The notes under the pieces were generated by a model. The model made no database searches and was not told the origin of the DNA. It saw only the letters and a list, made by a program, of their open reading frames with translations. The position numbers and the translations under genes are program-made. Of a stretch of 64,000 bases of DNA, positions 50,877 through 61,676 are shown piece by piece (the first letter of the stretch is position 1; every line of letters begins with the position of its first letter). The DNA is from Scylla paramamosain. Its lineage: Eukaryota > Arthropoda > Malacostraca > Decapoda > Portunidae. The stretch lies in the NCBI RefSeq assembly GCF_035594125.1, contig NC_087158.1, positions 10,375,800 through 10,439,799 of the forward strand, written 5' to 3'.

Positions 50877-52585
50877 CCAAAAATATCTCCAATAACTTTG
50901 CTTCTTCTTCTTTCCCTCCTCTATTTCAACCAGATGGCACCACTGCTATCACATCTATTTCTAAAGCTGAACTCTTTGCTCAAACCTTTGCTAAAAACGC
51001 TACCTTGGACGATTCTGGGCTTGTTTCTCCCTCTCCTCCACCCTCTGACTACTATATGCCACCTATTAAAATTCTTCGCAATGATGTTTTCCATGCCCTC
51101 GCTGGCCTAAACCCTCGGAAGGCTTATGGACCTGATGGGGTCCCTCCTATTGTTCTCCGAAACTGTGCCTCCGTGCTTGCACCTTGCCTAGTCAAACTCT
51201 TTCAGCTCTGTCTGTCAACATCTACCTTTCCTTCTTGCTGGAAGTTTGCCTACATTCAACCTGTTCCTAAAAAGGGGTGACCATTCTAATCCCACAAACT
51301 ACAGTCCTATTGCTTTAATTTCCTGCCTATCTAAAGTTTTTGAATCTATCCTCAACAAGATTCTTAAACATCTATCACTTCACAACCTTCTATCTGATCG
51401 CCAGTATGGGTTCCGTCAAGGCCGCTCTACTGGTGATCTTCTGGCTTTCTTTACTGAGTCTTGGTCATCCTCCTTCAGAGATTTTGGTGAAACTTTTGCT
51501 GTTGCCTTGGACATATCAAAAGCTTTTGATAGAGTCTGGCACAAAGCTTTGATTTCCAAACTACCCTCCTACGGCTTCTATCCTTCTCTCTGTAACTTCA
51601 TCTCAAGTTTACTTTCTGACCGTTCTATTGCTGCTGTGGTAGACGGTAACTGTTTTTCTCCTAAATCTATTAACAGTGGTGTTCCTCAGGGTTCTGTTCT
51701 GTCACCCACTCTCTTCTTATTGTTCATTAATGATCTTCTAAACCAAACTTCTTGTCCAATCCACTCCTACGCTGATGATACCACCCTGCACATTTCCACG
51801 TCTTTTCATAGACGTCGCGCAGGGAAGCCACAGAACGCCTGACTTCTGATCTTTCTTAAATTTCTGAATAGGGCAGAGCAAACCTGGTATTGTTCAATGT
51901 CTCAAAAACTCAATTCCTCCATCTATCAACTCGATACATCCTTCCAGACGACTATCCCCTCTTCTTCAATGACACTCAACTGTCCCCCTCTTCTACACTG
52001 AACATCCTCGGTCTGTCCTATACTTATAATCTGAACTGGAAACTTCACATCTCATCTCTAGCTAAAACAGCTTTTATGAAGTTAGGTGTTCTGAGACGTC
52101 TCCGCCAGTTTTTCTCACCCCTCCAGCTGCTAACTCTGTACAAGGGCCTTATCCGTCCTTGTATGGAGTATGCTTCACATGTCTGGGGGGGTTCCACTCA
52201 TACTGCTCTTCTAGACAGGGTGTAATCAAAAGCTTTTCGTCTCATCAACTCCTCTCCTCTAACTGACTGTCTTCAGCTTCTCTCTCACTGCCGCAATGTT
52301 GCATATCTAGCTGTTTTCTACCGCTATTTTCATGCTAACTGCTCTTCTGATCTTGCTAACTGCATGCCTCCCCTCCTTCCGCGGCCTCGCTGCACAAGAC
52401 TTTCTTCTTTCTCTTACCCCTATTCTGTCCCCCTCTCTAACGCAAGAGTTAACCAGTATTCTCAGTCATTCATCCCTTTCTCTGGTAAACTCTGGAACTC
52501 CGTGCCTGCTTCTGTATTTCTACCTTCCTATGACTTGAATTCCTTCAAGAGGGAGGTTTCAAGACACTTATTCACCAATTTTTGA
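50828..52585 (+). pseudogene. LINE-A A9 linker, reverse transcriptase and C-terminus in pieces
   Basis: Four consecutive frames: 50828-51280 (linker to '[14 protein letters not shown]'), 51246-51842 (RT fingers to palm: '[15 protein letters not shown]', motif A '[14 protein letters not shown]', motif B '[15 protein letters not shown]', intact motif C 'YADD' near 51769-51780), 51890-52225 (thumb, '[20 protein letters not shown]', 'RPCMEYASHVWGG'), and 52364-52585 (C-terminal domain ending 'FKREVSRHLFTNF'). The first shift is an extra G in AAAAAGGGG; the second is a deletion near 51815. An in-frame stop sits near 52225. All catalytic Asp residues remain, so decay is recent. Confidence 0.88.
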
Positions 52586-52737
52586 CCACTGCTTTGACCC
52601 TTTCATGGGACTGGCATTTGAGTGGGCATATTTTTTATTGGATTTTTGTTGCCCTTGGCCAGTGTCCTTCCTACGTAAAAAAAAAAAAAAAAAAAAAAAA
52701 AACCTATTTTACAACAAGAAACAAATATCCCCTTGGT

Positions 52738-53524
52738 GCTGGTGGTGAACATTCAAGTCTCCAAGAATGGAGATCTCTGCAAAAGGGAAGAGGGTCAGAA
52801 TGTGCTCCACTTTAGAAGTTAAGTAGTCAAAGAATTTCTTATAGTCAGAGGAGTTAGGTGAGAGGTATACAGCACAGATAAATTTAGTATGAGAGTGACT
52901 CTCTAGTCGTAGCCATATGGTGGAAAAATCGGAAGATTCAAGAGCGTGGGCACGAGAGCAGGTTAAGTCATTGCGCACATAAACGCAGCATCCGGCTTTG
53001 GATCGAAAATGAGGATAAAGAAAGTAGGAGGGAACAGAAAAGGGGCTACTGTCAGTTGCCTCAGACACCTGAGTTTCAGTGAGGAAAAGATGAGGTTTAG
53101 AAAAGGAGAGGTGGTGTTCTACAGATTGAAAATTAGATCTTAGACCGCGAATGTTGCAGAAGTTAATGAAGAAAAAGTTGAGGGGGGTGTCAAGACACTT
53201 CTGTCGTCGACAGAAAGGCAGTCCGACCTGGGGACATTTATGGTCCCCTCCCCAGATGGGGACTCCGAGGCTGGTGTAGGAGTCGCCATGATGATTTTAA
53301 ATTTTTTGAGTGAAGAGTGTGTGTGTTATTAGGTGCTTGTAGTTTTGTGTGGAAGAAGAGAGTTGTCTTTAGAGGGCAGGCTGTGACTGCCCCCTTGTGT
53401 TGTGAGACACAAAGGAAAACGTTCAGTGAGGTCACAGCTGGGTTTAATGATAAGTTCACAGCACCCCTTGAACAGTGCTTTAGACCTCACTGGAAGTATT
53501 TATCGTTTCGGCAGGTGTCTACTG
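52738..53524 (-). mobile_element. LINE-A copy A10, 5' fragment
   Basis: Minus-strand 5' UTR plus the first ~190 codons of the endonuclease, ending at 'ISILGDLNVHHQ', where Leu replaces the Phe of GDFN. The 5' end is at 53524 ('CAGGTGTCTACTGC'). The 3' three-quarters of the element is missing; its broken edge lies 36 bp from the poly(A) of A9. It is inverted relative to A9. Confidence 0.88.
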
Positions 53525-54290
53525 CATTCCATATTCTAGGACGTTCCTCATTTGCATGCTTGTGCGGGCCGAGTTCTTGTACAGCGAGGGGTGAATTACC
53601 TTCCTGTTTGTGTGTGGGCACTTGTCTGTAGTCGTGTCACTTGTTAGCGTTCTTATGTTGTTAAATGTTACTGCGTCAGGCTTCTGGAGGGTGCCTGACC
53701 TGCAGGGGATTTAAGTGAATAGCAGAGAAGTGAATTTTACTCCCTCCTCTTGCCCTGCCAAGACCTGCCATCCAGGAGGCTGCAAATGACACTACATGGC
53801 TAAAGACTATAATATGCCGTTGGACAGTGGGAGATTCGATATGTGGGCGATGGTCCATCAGGGTTTTATACCTTGACCATATATATATGACATGGCTCGT
53901 TATAATTGTCTCTTTCCAGACGTGACATGCAATTCTTGTCCAATGGGTGCAGTGGGTTGTGGTTGCTGTATTATTTTATTGCCTGTGGGTGGATAAAAAA
54001 AGACTGGTAACCTCATTAGTATGACCTGGTGTTATAACAGGTTGCAAAAATAGTGCAGGAGTCACAAGGGACCCTGTAGACCTGTAATTGATCTCTGCAC
54101 TGAGTCCACATAGGAGGTGGCTCAAGGAAGCTAGTCCAGTTGCGGCAGCTGTGCGAAGGCTCCGGAAACTGTGGTTATAACAGAAACTGGTGACCTCTCC
54201 AGAATAGCTGGTAGCTTTGTTGCCACGTGGAGGGGAGACAGATGTTTGTTTGTTTCGTTGTCTTGTGTGTACCCACATTCAGTTTAAATC

Positions 54291-55345
54291 ATGGAGGGCA
54301 AGGCTGGTAGCAGGAATGACTTGCGACCTGAGTCCCCTGCTTCTGCTAGGAGTGGAACTGTGGATTTAACCCAGTTCGGTGTGAGGTCACTTAGTTACAC
54401 ACAGCGTCCACGGACATGTTAGCCCTGCCTGCAGCGTTGGTGGGTTCTCCCAGACCGAAGGTATGTCTGAGGATGTGAGATTCAAGTTGGATATGAAAAA
54501 GAATGGAGACGGAGGAGGCTAGAGAGTAAGAAAAGAAAGAATTAAGAAGGCTTCCATTAGAAGCATAAGCATAAGCTAGAGAAGCAAGGAGGCTTGAGGC
54601 CGAAAAGACCAGATTACTTAAAACCAAGAAAGAAAAAGAGCTGAAGCTACTCCAGGCCGAGAAGAAGGCGAGGCTACTGGAAGCCGAGGAGAAGAAGGCG
54701 AGAATATATGAGAGGGAGGAAGACAAAAATATTAGGATATTTGAGTTAGAGAAGACTCGAATAGAAGTTAATTCGCCTCATGGGTTGAGGAGAGCAGAAG
54801 GAGTTAAGGAGGATACTTTAGAAAGACAGATGGTGAGGAGTTTGAAGTTGATTCCTGAGTTCGTTGAAAAGAAGGTGACGGAGTAGTTTTAGAGATTTGA
54901 GAAGAAAGCCACCGAATTTGATTGGCCTAAGGAAAGGTGGGTTGGCCTGGTTTTTAATATGTTGAAGGGTAAGGCCTCGGAAGTGTATGACAGGATATCA
55001 GTTGAGAATTTGAAAGATTATGAGGAGTTTAAGGCTGACATCCTGAAAGCTTATGAGTTGCGGGCGGAGGCGTATAGGCTGCAGTTCCGTGGAGGTAAGA
55101 AAAGGCCCAGTGACTCCTATCTAGAATGTGCTCGCTACGTGGAGGAGACGTTTGAAAAGTGGATTGCTAACGAGCAGGCCATCTCATCCCGCGAGTTAAA
55201 AGAGCTCATCTTAATGGAGCAATTCGTCAATGTGGCCGACAAGGAAATGGTACCGCTGTTCCGTGAGAAACGATTTAAAAGCCTTAAGGAGGCGGCTGCA
55301 TAGGCGGATGATTATGTGTTGGCCCACAGTCATGCATGACACCAC
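54291..55345 (+). pseudogene. Gag of the Gmr1-order element, broken
   Basis: ATG at 54291 opens a short Ser/Arg/Pro-rich N-terminus. A Lys/Glu-rich probable coiled coil follows (about 54600-54790). The open piece 54959-55303 contains 'MLKGKASEVYDRISVENLKD', 'FKADILKAYELRAEAYRLQF' and 'ELKELILMEQFVNVADKEM', the layout of SCAN-like capsid domains found in gypsy Gag proteins. Stops near 54885 and 55300 and frameshifts near 54430 and 54540 break it. After 55345 a decayed zinc-knuckle remnant ('PTYYHCKAMGSS', about 55556-55591) is visible. Confidence 0.72.
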
Positions 55346-55729
55346 GGGGGTGTGGGAGTTAAGCCAGCTGTGAAGAAATGATCCGGGTGCAGTGGGAGCG
55401 GTAGTGTTGGCCTCTCATGAAATCCCTGCCACAGCAGTGGGTTTAGGAATAAGTCTGTGTGCGGGAATTCATGTAACATCAAGCCTCCTTTTGACCCAAA
55501 GAGGAGGGCAATGGGGTGTATGGTGCATAGTACCCATAAATTTAAAAACCAGCCCACCTATTACCACTGCAAAGCTATGGGGTCTTCCGCACCTAAGCCT
55601 CCCCAGAAGCCAGTGGCTTTGCTGGTCTGGCTGTACGAGGTTAAGGAGGAAGTCTTTGAATCCCCATACAGTCTGACCGAAGAAAAGATTGTGTGCTCCT
55701 GTGTCGGCAGTTTGTACTCCGCCTGAGAG

Positions 55730-56200
55730 TGTGAGGTCTGGGTTTGATAGGTGCCGTTCCTTCTCGTGCCAGGGGACTGTAGAGATTGTGGGGGTGGTGT
55801 ACCCTGTCACAGTTTTGCGTGACACGGCACCCCAGCAATCTTTGTACTGGAATATGATAGGGAGGAAGGTAGCTTCCGGGAAGGTAATGTTGTAGCGGGG
55901 CACCATTGCTGTTGAGAAGTTTGCCACTACTAAGGTGAGACTGACTTGTCCGCTGGTGACCAAAGAGGCACAAGTGGCCATGGCGGAGGACCTGACAGTG
56001 GTACAACGGATGCCAGTGGATGGGGTACAACCACCATCCGCGGACCCCGTTCTCGATGTGGAGGTTGCTGAGGTACCTAACTCTGTTAATGTTATCACCT
56101 GCTCCATGGCAAGGAGGGTAAAGTTCTCTGCAGCTCTTGGGGTCGACTACAGTAAGGCAAGGCTACCGAGAGAGGAGTGCAGGGGTGATGTGCTGCAGTA
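55730..56200 (+). pseudogene. Aspartic protease region of the Gmr1-order element
   Basis: 'YPVTVLRDTAPQQSL' (about 55800-55845) corresponds to the retroviral-type protease active-site region. The catalytic Asp is kept, but the usual DTGA reads DTAP. Downstream 'LTCPLVTKEAQVAMA' and 'MPVDGVQPP' match the flap and second half in wording typical of these elements. A stop near 55893 interrupts it. The sequence to about 56650 is Pro/Ser/Gly-rich linker without motifs. Confidence 0.6.
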
Positions 56201-56659
56201 GAGGCAGAGTGCCCAGAGGCCTGTGCCATTATTGACGAGGGTTTGAACGATTAAGAATCGGACTCGTTCTTGAATCCTGCAACAAAGCAGAGCCACCAAT
56301 GGACGCCCCTGACTCGGTTGGGGATGTTACTAAAGGTGAGATTGAAGAGTTGGGTTTGGGAAAGTCTATTTACTAATTTACCTCACTCGGTAGGACACCC
56401 CAGAGGTGGTGATCAGGCAGAGTTGTCACCTGGCGTGGAGGCTATGGGATCCGGTACTCAGCCAGGGCCACAGCCTAGTATATTGGGCATATTAAGGGTC
56501 ACTGCTGAGGACGGGGAGGCTCCCAGCTCTGCTGGGGAAATGAGAGTTTCCTCCCCTGTGGAGTGTCCCGGAGGCGGGAGACAGGGTGTTTCCTCACCGG
56601 GTGTAGACCCGATAGATGATGGCTCCTGTAGTGGCCCACACATGTTAGCTGCTGAGCCG

Positions 56660-57110
56660 GCGGCCAGTCAGAGGATAGTGTTTCCCCCAGATCAGCAAGC
56701 GAAACTACAGAGGAATTTTTGGTGGCCCAGTATGACAGGTACTGTTGCTACCATACTTAAGTACTGCCACACCTGTCAAATTGGTGGGCAAGCCTAATCA
56801 AGTACCACCTGTAGCACCTCTTCACCCTATCCCGGTTGATCCTCACTTTACCCGAGTATTTATCGATATAGTGGGTCCTTTCCCTTCCCCCACTCCCCAC
56901 CCTTCTAGAGCAGGCCATAAATACCTGTTGACTATAATGGATGTCACCACAAGGCAGCCAGAGGTCATTTCACTCAGGAGTACTCATTCCCAGTTGGTGC
57001 TAAAGGCCTTACTCAATTTTTTCACACATTTTGAACTGCCTTACGAGGTCTAATCTGACCAACTGGCAACTTTACTTCCAAATTATTTGCGCATGACTGA
57101 GTCATGCATT
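56660..57110 (+). pseudogene. Integrase N-terminal half, cut by LINE-B
   Basis: 'NFWWPSMTGTVATILKYCHT' with the CX2C of the zinc finger (the HH part is decayed), then after a frameshift near 56770 'PLHPIPV', 'FIDIVGPFPSP' (first catalytic Asp), 'HKYLLTIMDVTTRQPEVISL' and 'ALLNFFTHFELPYEV', reaching a decayed 'SDQ' that should hold the second Asp. LINE-B copy B4 begins shortly after. The rest of the catalytic core resumes at 59759. Confidence 0.8.
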
Positions 57111-57349
57111 ATTTGACCATGACTCCATGACTGAGTGGGGGATTAGGCATGTTTTGTCCAGTGCCTACCGTCGTTCGGGTGCCAAGAGGTTGAAGATCCT
57201 CAAGGCTCCTCGCCTGGAGGCGCCACGTGGAAATGCCACGTGGAAATGAGAAATCCCTTCAGTGTGCTGGAGGGAGCGACAGAGGAGGAAGTGGAAGTGG
57301 CGGGAGGAGACAAGGAGAAGAAGGGGACAGACGCAGTTACCCTATCTCA

Positions 57350-57830
57350 AGGTAGAGTGCTTCTGCTTGGTGATAGTCAAATTAGGCACTGAGATAGTAC
57401 GTTTTGTGCCAGAGACAGGAAGTGTAGATCGAGGGTGTGTTTGCCTGGGGCTGGGATAGAGAAGGTAACAGATAGGCTGAACACGTGTTTGCTTTTCTCA
57501 GCGCGGGAGGGAATGACTTTGGTAAGGTCAAGAGTGAGGAGCTGTTCAGGAAGTTTAGGCAGCCTTTGAATAAGATTAGGAACAAGGAAGCGATATATGA
57601 TGTCTTGCTGAGGAGGGGAGTCGGTGCTGAGTGGCTGTCCAGGGCTATTATAGTGAATCGCAGGTTTGTGAATCATTGTAAGAGTAATGGATGGAAATTC
57701 ATCGACAACTGGGACCTCTTCTGTGGTAGGGACACCTTGTATGCCAGGGATGGAGTGCACGCCAATGTGTTTGGGTTTTGGCCGGAACAATCGAGCGGGA
57801 GGTAACTGCACTCCAGCGCTTCTTTCATTA
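57350..57830 (+). pseudogene. LINE-B B4 ORF1 esterase, frameshifted
   Basis: 'LLGDSQIRH' (nucleophile block, about 57361-57390), 'RVCLPGAGIEKVTDRLNTC', a decayed 'SAGGNDFGKVKSEELFRKFR' (57500-57560, where the GGND block keeps Asn), 'RAIIVNRRFVNHCKSNGW', 'KFIDNWDLFCGRDTLYARDG' and 'VHANVFGFWPE'. Unlike B2 it retains His in the Asp-x-x-His block. Deletions near 57490 and 57590 and a stop after GDSQIRH disable it. Confidence 0.75.
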
Positions 57831-58018
57831 GTGAGGAGGGAGGAAGGGATTGTGAAGACAAAGTGAAGGACAAGATCTGGAAAGATAACTAGCACAGCGA
57901 AGGCGAGAAACAGCTTAAGTGTTTACTACACGAATTGTAGAAGTATTTAGAATAAAATAGACTTGCTTGGATGAATGGCGTGTGTAGAGAACCTTGATAT
58001 AATTGTTTAAAAAAAAAA

Positions 58019-59550
58019 TTGTCAGGAAAAATATTTGATCCCAAGGCTAAAACAGATGGTTATACACTGTTCTATAAACACAGGGAAAACAGGAGAGGAG
58101 GAGGCGTCGCGCTGTACGTTAGGGACACATTACAATGTTGTAGAATTAAAACAGATAGCAAAGCAGAGTCGATATGGAGGGATCATAGTACTGGGATTAG
58201 TGTACAGGCCACCGAACAATACAAAGGAAATTAACACCTCGCTATGACAGGAAATAAATAAAACAGGCAGGTACAGTCAGGTATGTGTGGTAGGAGATTT
58301 AATTTTAGGAATATCGACTTGAGCCTGATGTGGGTAACAATGAAGCAAAGGAATTTGTTAAGGGAATTCAAGATAATTTTTAAAGCAGATAATCTTAGAA
58401 CCCACAAAGAGGAATAATATTCTAGATTTAATTCTAACTAACAGGGAGGAAGCAGTCACGCATGTAGAGGTTGGAGGACAGCTAGGTAACAATGACCATT
58501 GTGAAATTTGGTACAAATTAAAACGGGAGGAAACTTTTAGAAGCAAAAACACTAGGAAAATACCTGACTTTAGGAGAGCAGATTTTGAGGGATTAAAAAG
58601 ATATCTCCAAGTAGTTGACTGGCGACGGACGGAGAGGGAGGTAAAGTCCAGGACGGAATTGAGAGAGATAAGACAGGGTGAGGGAGGTGAGGTGTGAGGG
58701 TGAAGGGCATGAAGAAGAGAGAAGTGTCCGGAGGGGTCGGAGGAGTGATAGAGGGGGCGATATGTGTATGTTGGAGGGTCAGATCATGCTAAAATGGGCG
58801 AGGTGAGGTCGAGGCGAGTAAAACATAGAGTGGAGAGGATGGAGGGGGCCAAGATGATAAGATTAGGGGAAACAAATGTAGATGAGTTGTATAAATATTT
58901 TGTTGATAAATTACATAGAGGACAGTTAGCAAACATCCCGTATAGAGCAATAAGATCACAGAAGAATGACCCTAAATGGATGATTACTAGGTTAAAACAC
59001 TACAGAGAGCGGAGAAGTATATATAAGAGATAAAACACAGGGGAAGAGGTTTTAAGGTCACAATATAATGACTTAGAACAGTGAGGAGGTTAACGAGGAA
59101 ATCTAAAAACAATTATGAATTAAAGGTAGCTAGCCAGGCGAAGATGGAGCCCAAGGGAATTTATCAAGTATACAGGACGAAGAATAGAGAAACAATAGGT
59201 CCATTAAATGCAGCTGATGGGGAGGTGATTAGTTCTGGGAAGGAAATTAGTAAAATTCTGAATTAGTATTTTTTAACTGTTTTCACCCAGGAAAACATGC
59301 AGGAAATGACGAATAGTAAACAAATATTTAAAGTAGAAGAGAATGAGAAGCTGACAGACATTACCATAACTAAGAAAATAATGGAACAAGGGATAGGTAG
59401 GGTGAAAAGTTCAAGACACCAGGACCAAATGAAATATATCCCAGAGTACTTAAGGAATGCAAAGAGGTTATTAGTGAGACGTTAGTTTCTGTCTTGAGGA
59501 AATCACTTGAATCAGGTGAGATACCGGTAATGTGGAGGCAGGCGAATGTA
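58019..59550 (+). pseudogene. LINE-B B4 endonuclease, linker and RT start
   Basis: 'NRRGGGVALYVRDTLQCCRI' (about 58085-58145), the VYRPP motif at about 58200, a decayed GDF-like segment near 58290, linker 'VDELYKYFVDKLHRGQLANI' and 'YRAIRSQKNDPKWM' (58878-58985), then 'SSGKEISKILN' and RT entry sequence to 59550. Stops at several places, including 59262. No fingers, palm or thumb follow. Confidence 0.8.
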
Positions 59551-59758
59551 GTTAACTTTAACATGAATAGATGAATCGAACGGATTTAGTAATCAAGTTG
59601 TTAGTGCTGAGTCATTAGGGAGCTTTAAGAGAAGATTAGACAGATCTATGGATGGGGATGATAGGTGGGAATAGGTACGTATATTTCCTAGAAGGACTGC
59701 CATGTGTAGGGCTGATGACTTATTGCAGCTTCACTTATTTCTTAAGTTCTTATGTCCT

Positions 59759-60320
59759 TTTGTTATCCCAAGTCACAAGGGGCCTTGGAGAGGCACCATG
59801 AGACTTTGAAAACCATGCTAAGGACCTTTTGTTTGGACCATGACAAGAATTGGGATGAGGTAGTCCCTTATGTGATGTTTGCTGTGCGAGAGGCGCCCAC
59901 CGAGTCGTTGGAATTATCGCCGAACCAGCTGGTGTTCAGGCATTGTGTGCCTGGATGTGCTTCGAGACGCCTGGTGCTGTCTCCGGTCTGGTTCCCCTGA
60001 ATCTTTATTGGACATGGTGATGTGCACTCGGAAGAGGTTGTTGAAGGCACTCGAGGTGGCTCAATTGCACTTGGGCCAAGCTCATGAAAGTATGAAGGCG
60101 TACTATGAACGGAAGGCCAAGTATTGATGCTTCGCTCCCAGTGATGAAGTATTTGTGTTACTCCCCATTCAGGGACACCCGGTGGCTGCGTGCTACAGCC
60201 CAGCCAGTGGCTGTCCCTGAATGTGGAGAGGCACGTGGGTGAATTAGATTATCTGGTTGCTACTCCCGACCAGCGAAAGCAGGCTCAGCTTTACCATGTT
60301 AATATGATGAAGCCCTATTA
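59759..60320 (+). pseudogene. Integrase C-terminal half of the Gmr1-order element
   Basis: Resumes with 'YPKSQGALERHHETLKTML', supplying the catalytic Glu, followed by 'VPYVMFAVREAPTESLELSP' and 'NQLVFRH'. A frameshift near 59955 follows. The GPY/F-like tail is seen as 'VGELDYLVATPDQRKQAQLY' then 'HVNMMKPYYRKD' (60236-60330). The last segment is in the same open frame (60190-60663) as the start of reverse transcriptase, which supports a natural IN-to-RT order rather than two unrelated fragments. Confidence 0.82.
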
Positions 60321-61660
60321 TCGTAAGGATAACCAGCAAGACTCTTTAGTTTCAATCGTGGAAGAGGCATCTTTAGTTTTGCTTTTTTTTTTTTTTAATG
60401 AAGGAGAGGAACCTGATAATCTTGGCCCCAAGCCGGTAGTTCCCACAGAGAATTGGGAGCAGAATAGTGCTCAGCTTCTCGAGGAAAAACTGAGCCACTT
60501 GGAGACGGCATGCTTGCGGGAAATGTTTGATCGCTTGGGAAAATATCACTCTGTCTTTCGCAGTACTCCAGGAAGGACAGCTCTTGTAGAGCACGATATT
60601 GATGTGGGGGATGCCGTTCCTGTTAAGCTACCTCCCTACCGCTTAAGTCCCCACAAGCAGTAGTTGTTGGAGGAGAAGTTAAAATACTGCTAGAGCATGC
60701 TGCTGCATGCTCCAGCATTAATAACCTTATAATATTAATGCTTAATGACCCCATGCTCCTTGTTGGAGCACAGGGTTATTAAGAGGGCTTACAGTGAGTG
60801 GAGTTCACCTGTCACCCTCTAACCAAAACCTGACGGCTGGGTCAGGTTCTGTATTGACTTAAGAAAGGTGAACTCCCTTTCGAAGGTTGACACTTGTCCT
60901 CTGCCCAGAGTAGACGATTCCGTGGACAGCGTTGGGGCGGCCACCTTCATTACTAAAATTGATCTTGTCAAGGGTTACTGGCAGGTCCTCCTGACTGACT
61001 GGCCCTAAGAGATCACCAGCTTCGTGGCCAACGGTGCTGTCTATTAGTGACAGATCATGCTTTATGGCCTCAAAAAATGCCCCGGCCATTTCCAGCGGTT
61101 GATGGTTAGTTGTCAACCTCGATAAGTGTGAGTTTGTTAAATCCCGAGTCCAGTACTCGGGATATGTAGTGGGTCATGGCTATGTGACCCCTCCCAAATC
61201 CAAAATAGAGGCGATCAGGCGGCTCTCCACCCCGTCCTGTCGCCGCGCTCTCTGGAGGTTCCTCGGGGAAGTGGGATACTATCGCCAATTTGTACCAGGG
61301 TACTCAACCTTGCTTGCCATTTTAACCGACCTCCTACAGAAGGGAGTGGACTGGAGAGTGTGAGGGGGTCTTTATGAAGCTGGAGGATGTGCTGTGTAGC
61401 CTACCTATGTTGAGAGCACCTGATTTTTCTCGGCCCTGTGCTTTAGCCGTTGATGCCAGCAAGGTTGGGGTGGGAGCTGTAGTAATGCAGCCTGATGATA
61501 ACCAAGAAAATCACCCTGTTTGTTATTTTTCTAAGAAGTTCGCCCCGGCCCAGAAGAACAATTCTGTAACTGAACAAAAATCTTCTAGCTGTAATTTTTG
61601 CCTTGCAGCATTTCAAAGTTTATGCGCCTGCTTATGGCACTAAAGTGACTATTTTTTTCG
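60321..61660 (+). pseudogene. Reverse transcriptase and RNase H of the Gmr1-order element
   Basis: RT entry 'STPGRTALVEHDIDVGDAVP' and 'VKLPPYRLSPHKQ' (60560-60660), a decayed hairpin-rich patch (60693-60770), 'WSSPVTL.PKPDGW', 'RFCIDLRKVNSLSKVDTCPL', 'TFITKIDLVKGYWQVLLT' (motif A Asp), 'MLYGLKKCPGHFQRLM' (about 61058-61105). The YxDD block that should come next is deleted: the frame passes to 'LVVNLDKCEFVKS'. Then 'RRALWRFLGEVGYYRQFVPG' (connection) and RNase H 'PCALAVDASKVGVGAVVMQ' with its Asp, 'HPVCYFSKKFAPAQKNNSVT'. It ends before the usual TDHxPL because A11 starts. Non-functional. Confidence 0.8.
60693..60770. repeat. Cluster of three perfect hairpins inside the RT relic
   Basis: Arms 60693-60700/60705-60712, 60714-60723/60733-60742 and 60754-60759/60765-60770, with loops of 4, 9 and 5 nt. 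Confidence 0.85.
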
Positions 61661-61676
61661 AACCATAGTCCACAGC

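Larger units (their letters stand above)
49457..52702 (+). mobile_element. LINE-A copy A9, full length end to end, frameshifted
   Basis: The only LINE-A copy here with both a 5' end and a poly(A) tail (52677-52702). The 5' end forms a 9-bp perfect stem (49454-49462 with 49470-49478). A 5' UTR of ~240 bp is followed by a single coding region without ORF1, then a ~110-bp 3' UTR including 'TTGCCCTTGGCCAGTGTCCT'. Small deletions and frameshifts (about 50266, 50849, 51270, 51815) break the ORF. Its low divergence and complete ends make it the best reference for the family in this window. Confidence 0.92.
57111..59758 (+). mobile_element. LINE-B copy B4 (CR1-like), RT core deleted
   Basis: Plus-strand copy with part of the 5' region, ORF1 esterase, endonuclease, linker, RT start, then a jump near 59550 from 'MWRQANVV' directly to the 3' UTR, so about 1.3 kb of RT and C-terminus is absent. 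The 3' end shows the octamer tail (TTCTTAAG TTCTTATG, about 59740-59757). It lies inside an integrase gene whose halves rejoin at 'YPKSQGALERHH'. It serves as the uninterrupted comparison for the two insertion sites in B2. The left boundary is approximate (57111-57140). Confidence 0.82.
53525..61676 (+). mobile_element. Old LTR retrotransposon with Gmr1-type order (IN before RT), split by LINE-B
   Basis: Reading along the plus strand: leader (53525-54290), gag (54291-55345), zinc-knuckle relic, protease (about 55730-56200), integrase first half (56660-57110), LINE-B insertion (57111-59758), integrase second half and GPY/F-like tail (59759-60320), RT (60500-61330) and RNase H (61370-61660). 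Ty3/gypsy elements normally run RT-RNase H-IN. Integrase first is the order described for Gmr1-type elements. I could not find either LTR: the left is presumably in 53525-54200 and the right was lost at the junction with A11. Stops and frameshifts are frequent throughout. Confidence 0.78.
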
